Shown here piece by piece: positions 1 to 6,136 of a stretch of DNA of 6,772 bases (the first letter of the stretch is position 1; the number at the start of each line of letters is the position of its first letter). The translations under genes were made by a program, and so were the position numbers. The notes below the pieces were generated by a model. It saw nothing but the letters and a program-made list of their open reading frames with translations. It did not search any database and had not been told where the DNA came from. This DNA comes from Chloroflexota bacterium. Lineage in GTDB: Bacteria > Chloroflexota > Ktedonobacteria > Ktedonobacterales > JACDGC01. The DNA lies in assembly GCA_021812265.1 (NCBI GenBank), contig JAKAOI010000109.1, positions 1 to 6,772 on the forward strand. Direction: 5' to 3'.

Positions 1-949
1 TTCCGATCTCAACATTCGGATTTAATTGCTTGAGATGCGCAGAAATTATATATCCCAAAGCGGCGCAGGCGCGTTTCACAATTTTAACCGCGTTTTCATT
101 GGGCACTGCGCCTGTTCCTATTGCAGCTTCTACAACGGCGCGTCCGTACACTTCAGTTAAATCTATCTTTTGCGGTTTAGTTATTGGGAATACACCGCCA
201 AGATCATAGGTGGCGGCATAGTTTTCATCAGATATTTTCTCTTTCATAAAATTAATGAATGGATCGCCTATGTTGGTGGTTACAATTGCCGCCATTTGTT
301 TGGCCATGCCATAACCTGAAACCAGATTCATAAAACATAGTTTTTTGCCACATTCACAGGGAGTTATAGCAGAGGATTCACCTTCATAATCTTTAAGCTT
401 ATCCGCCGGTATTTCTGCATGAAGATCTATGTCCGCAGGATCTTGAGGATCATACCTCCCATCTTTTAAATAGTTGAGGTTTACATTTTTGCTTATGGTA
501 AAATATATAAACCTACTGGGTCTATTATCTTTCCCATAACCATATTCCCATTCCGTCCTTGCCGCAATAACGGTGCGATTTTGGGAGACAATAGCATATT
601 TGCCATTGCAAGCAGTGAATTCATCGGATAATTTACTTTGTAGGCTTAGTGTGTCTACTTTTATTGGTTTGTTATCACCAAAATATGCAATGGCCGTAAT
701 TCCAATAGCAATTATCTGTTCTTTAGTGACACCTCGAGCTTGGAGAAATTCAAGCGCCTTTTCATAAACAAATCTTGCTTCATTATCGGATAAAGCGTTG
801 CCCTTAAAATCGTTTCTATATCCCATAGGTCTGATCATTCTAGGATAGATATTTTCTGAACCCTGATCGGCGGGAACTAAGCCAAACCTTACCTGAGTGC
901 CGGCGACTTCAATTGCCAATTTAAATTTTGGGGATGCGTCTTCTGACAT
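1..949 (-). CDS. ROK-family protein with degenerate active site (partial, C-terminus outside window)
   Basis: This gene has 316 codons with no stop and runs off the left edge. The ATG at 947-949 follows a good ribosome binding site (AGGAG, about 9 bases upstream). The N-terminal LAIEVAGTQVRFGLV (residues 11-25) matches the ROK opening strand, usually DIGGTK. Near the end, the helix before NPNVEIG (residues 310-316) matches the ROK segment that precedes the final GG. The zinc site is complete: His177 plus CECGKKLC (Cys198, Cys200, Cys205), followed by the family's SG (211-212). Catalytic features are lost. The usual NDAN reads NRTV (124-127), putting Arg125 where the catalytic Asp belongs. The second Gly-rich phosphate loop reads ISKNVNLN (152-159). 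The ExGH Glu is Ile174, and the Glu after the third zinc Cys is Met207. ROK proteins are sugar kinases or sugar-responsive repressors; no N-terminal helix-turn-helix is present. I infer a non-catalytic ROK fold. Membership is fairly certain; function is unknown. The gene looks more AT-rich than the genes to its right. Confidence 0.8.
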   Translation of the reverse strand, partial: MSEDASPKFKLAIEVAGTQVRFGLVPADQGSENIYPRMIRPMGYRNDFKGNALSDNEARFVYEKALEFLQARGVTKEQIIAIGITAIAYFGDNKPIKVDTLSLQSKLSDEFTACNGKYAIVSQNRTVIAARTEWEYGYGKDNRPSRFIYFTISKNVNLNYLKDGRYDPQDPADIDLHAEIPADKLKDYEGESSAITPCECGKKLCFMNLVSGYGMAKQMAAIVTTNIGDPFINFMKEKISDENYAATYDLGGVFPITKPQKIDLTEVYGRAVVEAAIGTGAVPNENAVKIVKRACAALGYIISAHLKQLNPNVEIG

Positions 950-972
950 AATTCGGATCTCCTTTGGTTTTT

Positions 973-990
973 GTTCATCTACAGATGAAC
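973..990. repeat. 8-bp perfect dyad in the ROK gene leader
   Basis: GTTCATCT and AGATGAAC are separated by two bases (AC). The dyad lies between the predicted transcription start (about 1002, minus strand) and the ribosome binding site. It could be a protein operator. As RNA the loop would be only two bases unless the inner pair opens. Confidence 0.5.
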
Positions 991-1008
991 TCAGTAATTC
1001 TATCTATT

Positions 1009-1038
1009 ACTATAACATAATATGTTATTAAATTTCAA
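1009..1038 (-). promoter_or_regulatory. Sigma-70 type promoter of the ROK gene
   Basis: Read on the minus strand, TTGAAA (1033-1038, 5 of 6 to consensus) and TATAGT (1009-1014, 5 of 6) are 18 bases apart. Transcription would start near 1002, leaving a leader of about 50 bases before the ATG. The surrounding DNA is AT-rich, so chance matches are more likely, but placement and spacing are good. Confidence 0.55.
1012..1028. promoter_or_regulatory. 17-bp palindrome overlapping the ROK promoter, likely operator
   Basis: ATAACATA and TATGTTAT are perfect 8-base arms around a single central base at 1020. The palindrome fills most of the promoter spacer and touches the -10 box. This is the classic place for a dimeric repressor to block RNA polymerase. 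The regulator is not identifiable from the window. Confidence 0.5.
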
Positions 1039-1216
1039 TATTTTTACAGCATTTTATCATATACTTATAAAAAATTATTTTATTATGAATAACTAACAAG
1101 CAGTATTACAAAGTAAGCAATATATTTAATCTCTGCGCTAAACATACACTTATTGAATGATACATTACTCACCATTAAAATATTTTATATACATCAAAAT
1201 ATTTTAATACTAGTAT
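1039..1216. other. AT-rich intergenic stretch
   Basis: No gene is visible here. The stretch is strongly AT-rich and gives way abruptly to ordinary composition near 1217-1220. It contains an 11-base direct repeat AAAATATTTTA (1177-1187 and 1196-1206, 19 bases apart) and a 10-base palindrome ATACTAGTAT (1207-1216). The low complexity makes such repeats weak evidence of function. Confidence 0.5.
1153..1181 (+). promoter_or_regulatory. Possible rightward promoter
   Basis: TTGAAT (1153-1158) and TAAAAT (1176-1181) are 17 bases apart. It would transcribe toward the broken small gene at 1221-1417. It lies in very AT-rich DNA, so the match could be chance. Confidence 0.3.
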
Positions 1217-1220
1217 CTGC

Positions 1221-1417
1221 AACATAGCGCTGGCCTTATTTTCCGGCTTAGTAATTTTCTGCGCCGTTGTTTTTATATGTTCCCCAACACGCCGCGGCCG
1301 GATATAGCGTTAAATTTCGGCGAAGAAAACCGGGAAAACCTTGACGCATTCAATGACGCTTTAAAGAATATCTTAAAACAACACATCGAACAATCCAAAG
1401 ACACGGAGATTGAGTGA
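1221..1417 (+). pseudogene. Remnant of a small membrane-anchored protein, frameshifted and lacking a start
   Basis: One frame (codons from 1221) reads IALALFSGLVIFCAVVFIC, a convincing transmembrane helix, followed by basic residues and a stop at 1305-1307. The frame one base back continues as PNTPRPDIALNFGEENREN and then a charged helix ending in KDTEIE, with TGA at 1415-1417. A single-base loss in the CCCC run (1282-1285) would join the two into a membrane anchor, a Pro-rich hinge and an acidic cytoplasmic or periplasmic helix. The first frame opens at 1179 but has no ATG, GTG or TTG start. In the second frame, ATG 1277 could begin a 46-residue peptide but has no ribosome binding site. I read this as the decayed 3' part of a gene whose 5' end was replaced by the AT-rich block. 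I do not recognise the family. Confidence 0.4.
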
Positions 1418-1482
1418 CCGCTCTGCCGAGGCGCTGTGCGATTGCCAACACCAAGAAAAACACGAAGGATTGGCTATAACGC

Positions 1483-1511
1483 TTGCGTTTCAACATAACT
1501 CGTGTTACAAT
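1483..1511 (+). promoter_or_regulatory. Promoter of secG (extended -10)
   Basis: TACAAT (1506-1511, 5 of 6) is preceded by TGT, giving an extended -10 element. A weak -35, TTGCGT (1483-1488), lies 17 bases upstream. Transcription would start near 1518, about 30 bases before the secG ATG. Confidence 0.5.
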
Positions 1512-1549
1512 ACGTTTGAACCTCATTTATTTTTTAGGAAGTTCATGAA

Positions 1550-1789
1550 ATGGCAGCTCTCACACCCTATCGAGTGTATTTTGAAATTACACTCATTACC
1601 TTAGCAGTTGCGCTGGTTGCCTCTATTCTTATGCAATCCCGAAGCGCAGGCTTAGGCAGTGTTTTCGGTGGATCCGGAGCAGTCTTCAAAACAAGAAGAG
1701 GCATCGAAAAACTTTTGTTTAACGCAACGGTAATTTTTGGTGTTTTGTTTGCGCTTGTCAGTTTTATTACGTGGGCTATTCCCGCGTAA
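1550..1789 (+). CDS. secG: Preprotein translocase subunit SecG
   Basis: A 79-residue inner-membrane protein of the SecYEG translocon, which exports or inserts unfolded proteins. SecG assists SecA-driven translocation. Two transmembrane helices are visible (about residues 9-27 and 55-77). Between them lies the cytoplasmic loop with ILMQSRSAGLGSVFGGSG (26-43) and KTRRGIEKLLFN (47-58), the family hallmark: a Q-x(5-6)-GLG stretch, Gly-rich core and RRG. Length is normal for the family. The ATG at 1550 is preferred over the overlapping ATG at 1545, which is in another frame, because AGGAA (1536-1540) sits 9 bases before it. The gene stands alone with its own promoter and a strong terminator downstream. 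The TRRG(I/V)EK wording resembles SecG from Chloroflexota, which is recollection rather than a search result. Confidence 0.92.
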   Translation: MAALTPYRVYFEITLITLAVALVASILMQSRSAGLGSVFGGSGAVFKTRRGIEKLLFNATVIFGVLFALVSFITWAIPA

Positions 1790-1844
1790 GATAGCAAATG
1801 TTTTTATTTCTGCTCAGCCGTTATATACTGCATACCTATTAAAT

Positions 1845-1880
1845 GGGCTATACGTTCAACACGTTACAGCCCTTTTTTTT
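1845..1880 (+). terminator. Rho-independent terminator of secG
   Basis: GGGCT (1845-1849) pairs with AGCCC (1868-1872), with an inner ACGT/ACGT stem (1851-1854 and 1860-1863) around a TCAAC loop. Eight T follow directly (1873-1880). It sits 56 bases after the secG stop. Confidence 0.8.
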
Positions 1881-2252
1881 GCGCTGTATTCTGTAATTTT
1901 GCGTTGTTTTAACCATATATTCCGACATTTGTCATATGCTTCTTTCCCAATAGGGAATATTTTCCTAAAAATAATGTATAATTGCGTTGTATATGGTCTT
2001 TTTTCTGTTTTTTTAGGCACAATCTGTATTGTTAGATCTGTGCGGATGTATTCTGCAATGGCTGTTCCATTGACACTTTGTTTTATCGCAGCGGCCAAGT
2101 GCCCTGCTTTATCACACAGATTCTCTGAGTGAGACACAACGATGTGTTGAGGGTCTTTTGCGGTTTGCGTCTGTTTCGCCTCCGATATAAAAAAATCCCG
2201 CAGTAACAGTGTTTTGTTGCCGGGTCTCCCTCCACTCCCCATAGCCCACAAG

Positions 2253-2286
2253 CAAATGCGCTTGCGCGGCTGCAATGTTGCATTTG
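2253..2286 (+). repeat. Hairpin in the pdh leader
   Basis: CAAATGC (2253-2259) pairs with GCATTTG (2280-2286), and an inner TTGC/GCAA stem (2262-2265 and 2272-2275) closes a GCGGCT loop. TTTT follows at 2287-2290. It sits just before the GC-rich hairpin at 2293 and may form part of the same leader structure. Confidence 0.4.
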
Positions 2287-2292
2287 TTTTAT

Positions 2293-2327
2293 CCGCGCAG
2301 CGCGCCTGCGCTGGCGGTAGTTTTTTT
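2293..2327 (+). terminator. Attenuator-like hairpin with T7 just upstream of pdhA
   Basis: GCGCAG (2295-2300) and CTGCGC (2306-2311) form a strong stem, extended by CC/GG across a bulged T, with loop CGCGC. Seven T follow at 2321-2327. The gap of six bases between stem and T-run is longer than in a standard terminator. An alternative outer pairing CCGC/GCGG (2293-2296 and 2314-2317) shortens it to three. The position, 31 bases before the pdhA ATG and before its ribosome binding site, suggests attenuation of the operon or the end of an upstream RNA. Confidence 0.4.
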
Positions 2328-2357
2328 GCGTAATTTTATACGGAGGGGTTCACCCAT

Positions 2358-3380
2358 ATGGTAATTCGTGATCTGACATTGGCAGGTCTCAATAAAGAAC
2401 AGCTGCTCAATCTGCACTACACAATGCTGCTGATGCGTCACTTTGAAGAAAAAGCTGCCGAAGGATATACACTCGGTAAAATCGGCGGCTTTTTACATTT
2501 ATACACCGGGCAGGAAGCCGTCGGTTCAGGGGTTAATTTGGCGCTGGAGCCAAATGATGTTGTTATCAGCAGTTATCGCGAACATGGCCACGCTTTAGCA
2601 AAAGGGGTAGACCCTAACGCGCTGATGGCAGAGTTATATGGGCGAGCATCAGGCGTTTCCAAAGGGCGCGGCGGTTCCATGCATATTTTTAGCAAAGAAC
2701 ATAAGCTGTTTGGCGGCTATGCAATTGTTGCCGCGCAGTTGCCCATTGCCTGCGGCTATGCGCTGAGCGCGAAGCTGTTAAAAGAAAATTTTGTAACCGT
2801 GGTGTATTTCGGTGACGGCGCAGTAGATGAAGGCGCTTTCCATGAAGCGTTAAATTTAGCGACGGTGTGGCAGCTGCCCGTGGTATTTGTCTGTGAAAAT
2901 AATTTATATTCTATGGGCATGGCGGTAGAACGCGCGTGGGCCGTTTCTTCTTTAGAGCCGCGCGCAAAAGCATACGCAATGGATTTTGAGCAGGTAAACG
3001 GCATGAATGCGCTGGATGTTTTTCAGGCCGCACAAAAAGCAGTAAAACGCGCGCGCGAAACCTCGCGGCCAACATTGATAGAAGCCAAAACCTATCGATT
3101 CCGCGGCCATTCTATGGCAGATCCCACAGCATATCGCTCAAAGGAAGAGGCGGAACAATGGCGGCAAACCAGTGACCCGATTGTTCTGTTTGAAAATGCG
3201 CTGCGCGAAGCAGGAATAGCCAACACCGAGGATTTTAAGAAAAATGATGACCGCGCGCTGCAAATTGCCGCTAAAGCTGTAGAATTTGCCGATAGCAGTC
3301 CCTTGCCGGATCTGCAGTCGCTGACTGAAGATATTATGGTCGATCCCACCGGAGCAATTGCTTGGCGGCGTCCCCGCTGA
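2358..3380 (+). CDS. pdhA: 2-oxo acid dehydrogenase E1 subunit alpha, probably pyruvate dehydrogenase
   Basis: This thiamine-diphosphate enzyme subunit pairs with E1 beta to decarboxylate a 2-oxo acid and transfer the acyl group to the E2 lipoyl arm, in the cytoplasm. At 340 residues it has the usual length for the alpha2beta2 type. Visible features are SYREHGHAL (72-80), KGRGGSMHIF (102-111), the thiamine-diphosphate/Mg signature GDGAVDEGAFHEALN (152-166) ending at CENN (179-182), and the loop RFRGHSMADP (247-256) that closes the active site. The ATG at 2358 follows a strong GGAGGGG (2342-2348). It is the first gene of the E1 alpha-E1 beta-E2 operon, 84 bases before the next start. Pyruvate is the likeliest substrate. 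Acetoin (AcoA type) or branched-chain acids cannot be excluded from sequence reading alone. The gene ends in TGA, showing TGA is used as a stop here. Confidence 0.9.
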   Translation: MVIRDLTLAGLNKEQLLNLHYTMLLMRHFEEKAAEGYTLGKIGGFLHLYTGQEAVGSGVNLALEPNDVVISSYREHGHALAKGVDPNALMAELYGRASGVSKGRGGSMHIFSKEHKLFGGYAIVAAQLPIACGYALSAKLLKENFVTVVYFGDGAVDEGAFHEALNLATVWQLPVVFVCENNLYSMGMAVERAWAVSSLEPRAKAYAMDFEQVNGMNALDVFQAAQKAVKRARETSRPTLIEAKTYRFRGHSMADPTAYRSKEEAEQWRQTSDPIVLFENALREAGIANTEDFKKNDDRALQIAAKAVEFADSSPLPDLQSLTEDIMVDPTGAIAWRRPR

Positions 3381-3389
3381 TTGTTTGAT

Positions 3390-3420
3390 GCGCAGCCCGG
3401 CGCCACATTTGCCGGCGCGC
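3390..3420 (+). repeat. Hairpin between the E1 alpha and E1 beta genes
   Basis: CCGGC (3397-3401) pairs with GCCGG (3411-3415), and outer GCGC arms (3390-3393 and 3417-3420) can extend the stem. No T-run follows at once, so it is not a clear terminator. It could set relative expression or mRNA processing within the operon. Confidence 0.4.
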
Positions 3421-3464
3421 AATCTATTTTGCCAATATCGGATTTATGGAGACATTAACATATT

Positions 3465-4460
3465 ATGAGAGTTACTACCTATCGTGAAGCGCTGCGCGAA
3501 GCTATGCGCGAAGAAATGCAGCGTGATGAACGGGTTATTATTATCGGTGAAGATATCGACGCCTACGGCGGCACATACGCCGTAACCAAAGGCTTGGCCG
3601 AAGAATTCGGCCGCGACCGAGTTCGCGATACTCCATTGGCTGAAGGGGTTATTGCCGGCGCCGCTGTGGGAGCCGCCATGTCGGGGCTGCGACCGGTTGC
3701 CGAAATTATGACCATCAACTTTTCGCTGCTGGCGTCTGACCAAATTATCAATACCGCCGCAAAAGTGCGCTATATGTTCGGCGGTCAAACCAACGTGCCT
3801 GTAGTGTTTCGTATGCCGGCCGGAGGCGGCGCACAGCGCGGCGCTCAACATTCACAAATGCTTGAAACAATGTATGCCCACGTGCCGGGCTTAAAGGTGG
3901 TTATGCCGGCGACACCATATGACGCAAAAGGCATGCTGAAATCGGCTATCCGTGATGAAGACCCCGTGCTGCTGATTGAACATGAGCTGCTGTACGGTGT
4001 GCGCGGCGAAGTCCCCGATATCGGCGAAGAATATACTGTGCCTTTGAACCGCGGAGATATTAAACGCGAAGGAACTGATGTTACATTGGTTACGTTTTCG
4101 CGCGCAGTCCATTTATGCCTGCAAGCGGCAGAAGAACTTGCCCACGAAGGCATTTCCGCAGAAGTAGTCGATCTTCGCTGCATTCGCCCGATTGATTTAG
4201 ATTTGGTTTTAGACTCTGTGAAAAAGACCAATCGCGCGGTAGTTGTAGAGGAAGGCTGGAAATATTACGGCGCCGGCCAAGGAATCGCCGCAATGATTTA
4301 TGAATATGGCTTTGACGATCTCGATGCGCCAATCGGCCATGTAACCGGCGTAGACGCGCCGGCGCCCTACGCCAAAAATCTGGAAAAAGCTGCTTTCCCC
4401 ACACACACAGATATTGTGGCGGCGGTAAAAAAAATTACACCGGTTCGCTCGGGCCGCTAA
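3465..4460 (+). CDS. pdhB: 2-oxo acid dehydrogenase E1 subunit beta, probably pyruvate dehydrogenase
   Basis: This is the partner of the preceding alpha subunit; the heterotetramer builds the thiamine-diphosphate site between subunits. The 331 residues match the family length. The N-terminal domain shows VIIIGEDIDAYGG (24-36) and DTPLAEGVIAGAAVG (55-69), where Glu60 is the conserved residue expected to activate the thiamine ring. RMPAGGGAQRGAQHSQ (116-131) includes the conserved His129. The C-terminal transketolase domain shows the conserved VVDLRCIRPID (234-244) and VVVEEGW (259-265). The ATG at 3465 has GGAGA (3448-3452) upstream with a 12-base gap, somewhat long, which may mean weaker initiation. 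The TAA at 4458-4460 is followed at once by the E2 ribosome binding site, so E2 translation is closely linked. Confidence 0.92.
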   Translation: MRVTTYREALREAMREEMQRDERVIIIGEDIDAYGGTYAVTKGLAEEFGRDRVRDTPLAEGVIAGAAVGAAMSGLRPVAEIMTINFSLLASDQIINTAAKVRYMFGGQTNVPVVFRMPAGGGAQRGAQHSQMLETMYAHVPGLKVVMPATPYDAKGMLKSAIRDEDPVLLIEHELLYGVRGEVPDIGEEYTVPLNRGDIKREGTDVTLVTFSRAVHLCLQAAEELAHEGISAEVVDLRCIRPIDLDLVLDSVKKTNRAVVVEEGWKYYGAGQGIAAMIYEYGFDDLDAPIGHVTGVDAPAPYAKNLEKAAFPTHTDIVAAVKKITPVRSGR

Positions 4461-4473
4461 AGGGAGTTTGTTG

Positions 4474-5748
4474 ATGGAAACTGTTGTTATGCCCAAAATG
4501 AGCGATATGATGACTGAGGGCAAAATTTTATCTTGGTATAAAAAACCCGGCGACATCGTAAAAAAAGGTGAAGCGCTGGCCGAGGTGGAAACAGAAAAGG
4601 TTAATATCGAAATTGAGTCGTATGTTTCCGGCGTTTTGCTGGAAATAGTTATTCCCGCCGGCAATATGGCGCCTGTCGGCGAAGCAATAGCCTATGTCGG
4701 TGAGCCAAGTGAGAAAAAAGTGGTTCCCGCCGCGAAAACCGCTAAGCAAGAAGCGGTTGCCGCCGCATATATGGCTTCAACTGCAGCTTCCTCTTCCTCC
4801 GGCAATTCCGCAAAACCGGCCGCGCCGGAATCTCTCATCCCTGCCGAGGAGCCAGCCGGAGCCGCGCGCATTAAAGCCAGCCCGCTGGCCCGCCGACTTG
4901 CGGAAGAATATCACATTAACCTTGCCGATTTGCGCGGAACCGGACCGGATGGCAGGATTATCCGCGGCGATGTGGAAGCGGCCTTTGCCGCGCAAAAATC
5001 CGGCGTGGCGCAATCTGCGCTGCAAGCAATTTCTGCCGCGGGGTTGATCGGCGAACAGGATGATATTTTGCCGCTTTCCAATATGCGCCGCGTTATCGCC
5101 CGCCGCCTGCAAGAAAGCTCCCAAACGGCGCCGCATTTCTACGTTACCGTGACTATGGAAGCAGGCAGGATGGCTGCGCTGCGCGCCAAACTGAACGCCG
5201 CGCTGGAGCAAAAGAAAGATTCTCTGCGCATTAGCGTAAATGATATCATTGTTGCCGCTGTGGCGCATAATCTTGCGCAACATCCCGAAGTGAACGCCTA
5301 TTTTCTGGGAGATCGCATCGCGCGGAAACACGATGTTCACGTCGGTGTTGCCGTCGCTTTAGAGTCTGGTTTAATTGTGCCGGTAGTCCGCAACGCCGAT
5401 AAACGCTCGCTGAGCAACTTAGCGCGCGAAATTCGCAGGCTGACAGACGCCGCGCGCAGCAATAAACTAAAGCCAGATGAATTTTCCGGAGGCACATTTA
5501 CGGTCAGCAACTTGGGTATGCTGGATGTCGAAAGCTTTACAGCAATTATCAACCCGCCGGAATCGGCAATTTTAGCTGTCGGAGCCGTTACTGCCACACC
5601 GGTGGTTGAAAATGGCGCAATCGTCGCGCGTGATATAATGAAAATGACGCTTTCCAGCGACCATCGCGCAATTGACGGCGCGCAAGCGGCGTATTTTATG
5701 CGCGACCTGAAGCGATTGATTGAAACCCCCGATTTACTGCTGTTATAG
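4474..5748 (+). CDS. pdhC: Dihydrolipoamide acyltransferase E2, probably pyruvate dehydrogenase
   Basis: This is the core of the complex, moving the acyl group from E1 to coenzyme A. The 424 residues contain one lipoyl domain (about 1-77) with the lipoylated Lys42 in VETEKV. An Ala/Pro/Ser-rich flexible linker (about 80-130) follows, then a peripheral subunit-binding domain (about 133-171, ASPLARRLAEE and GTGPDGRI). The C-terminal catalytic domain (about 195-424) has the active-site SSDHRAIDG (394-402; His397, Asp401). ATG 4474 is chosen because AGGGAG (4461-4466) lies 7 bases upstream and the lipoyl domain starts there. In-frame TTG codons at 4468 and 4471 sit too close to it. The stop is TAG (5746-5748). 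The subunit-binding domain implies an E3 partner, but no E3 gene follows; a terminator does. Confidence 0.92.
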   Translation: METVVMPKMSDMMTEGKILSWYKKPGDIVKKGEALAEVETEKVNIEIESYVSGVLLEIVIPAGNMAPVGEAIAYVGEPSEKKVVPAAKTAKQEAVAAAYMASTAASSSSGNSAKPAAPESLIPAEEPAGAARIKASPLARRLAEEYHINLADLRGTGPDGRIIRGDVEAAFAAQKSGVAQSALQAISAAGLIGEQDDILPLSNMRRVIARRLQESSQTAPHFYVTVTMEAGRMAALRAKLNAALEQKKDSLRISVNDIIVAAVAHNLAQHPEVNAYFLGDRIARKHDVHVGVAVALESGLIVPVVRNADKRSLSNLAREIRRLTDAARSNKLKPDEFSGGTFTVSNLGMLDVESFTAIINPPESAILAVGAVTATPVVENGAIVARDIMKMTLSSDHRAIDGAQAAYFMRDLKRLIETPDLLLL

Positions 5749-5778
5749 GCGGTACACTTCATATTTGTTTATAAAATG

Positions 5779-5811
5779 GGCTGCAGAAAGCGCCAATCTG
5801 CAGCCTTTTTT
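5779..5811 (+). terminator. Rho-independent terminator of the pdh operon
   Basis: GGCTGCAGA (5779-5787) and TCTGCAGCC (5797-5805) form a perfect 9-base-pair stem around a 9-base loop. Six T (5806-5811) follow directly. It lies 30 bases after the E2 stop and separates the operon from the HAD gene. Confidence 0.92.
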
Positions 5812-5842
5812 GCGCTGCAAAAACGCTTGAAAGAAGACGATT

Positions 5843-6130
5843 ATGCCGCGCTACAACACTGTTCTGTTCGATCTTGATGGAACGCTTACGTTTCCCCACA
5901 CCGGCATTATTGCCTCTATTCACTATGGCTTGCGCAAAGCAGGAATTGCCGCGCCACCCGACACCACGCTGATGTCTTTTATCGGACCGTCACTCATAGA
6001 ATCATTTCAAGAACATCTTGGCGTATCATTAGAGCGCGCGCAAACAGTTTTACAATATTATCGGGAATATTTTGCGGAAAAGGGTCATAAACAGGTCCAA
6101 GATCTATTGCATATTGACTATTTTTCATAG
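5843..6130 (+). pseudogene. HAD-superfamily phosphatase, N-terminal part only, interrupted by an insertion element
   Basis: The first ~81 residues match phosphoglycolate phosphatase-like HAD hydrolases. Motif I is LFDLDGTL (8-15; nucleophile Asp10, acid Asp12). The helical cap start follows: a helix with GLRKAGI (29-35), FIGPSLIESF (46-55) and YYREYFAEKG (72-81). In intact relatives this last motif leads into a segment of the type xYENxxYPG. Here it changes at once to HKQVQDLLHIDYFS and stops at 6128-6130. Those 14 residues match nothing I know and are best read as mobile-element DNA. The full family length is about 210-230 residues, so motifs II-IV are missing and the product cannot be active. 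ATG 5843 has only a weak purine-rich site (GAAAGAAG) upstream. Any 3' half should lie beyond the element, outside this window. Confidence 0.8.
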
Positions 6131-6136
6131 TAAAAT
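6107..6136 (+). promoter_or_regulatory. Possible tnpA promoter
   Basis: TTGCAT (6107-6112) and TAAAAT (6131-6136) are 18 bases apart. A start near 6143 would coincide with the second ATG of tnpA and give a leaderless mRNA, which would fit the lack of a visible ribosome binding site. The -35 box is weak and lies inside the left arm of the inverted repeat. Confidence 0.35.

Larger units (their letters stand above)
1881..2357 (+). other. Long structured intergenic and leader region before the pdh operon
   Basis: I find no convincing gene in these roughly 480 bases. Open frames on both strands lack a ribosome binding site and any recognisable domain. Small hairpins include TTCCC/GGGAA (1944-1957), CAATGG/CCATTG (2056-2072, loop CTGTT) and ACACA/TGTGT near 2134-2147. 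A consensus TATAAT at 1977-1982 has no acceptable -35, and a perfect TTGACA at 2070-2075 has no -10, so no promoter can be fixed. A weak hairpin (2197-2224) next to A7 (2189-2195) would act as a terminator only for minus-strand RNA. No known riboswitch signature (TPP, glycine, c-di-GMP, T-box) was recognised. Confidence 0.45.

Noticed and set aside
573..767. Plus-strand open frame of 64 codons
   Set aside because: It lies wholly antisense to the well-supported ROK gene and shows no domain or ribosome binding site.
2016..2033. Sigma-54 promoter (GGCAC box) as seen before some acetoin dehydrogenase operons
   Set aside because: The -12 half (TTGC) is absent at the required spacing.
2070..2098. 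Perfect -35 TTGACA as a promoter for the pdh operon
   Set aside because: No acceptable -10 lies 15-19 bases downstream.
1737..2132. Open frame of 131 codons on the plus strand
   Set aside because: It starts inside secG, runs through the secG terminator, has no ribosome binding site, and its residues are compositionally odd.
1856..2275. Open frame of 139 codons on the minus strand
   Set aside because: It has no ribosome binding site, no recognisable domain, overlaps the secG terminator and contains a possible minus-strand terminator near its own start. It cannot be excluded as a degraded gene, but I see no positive support.
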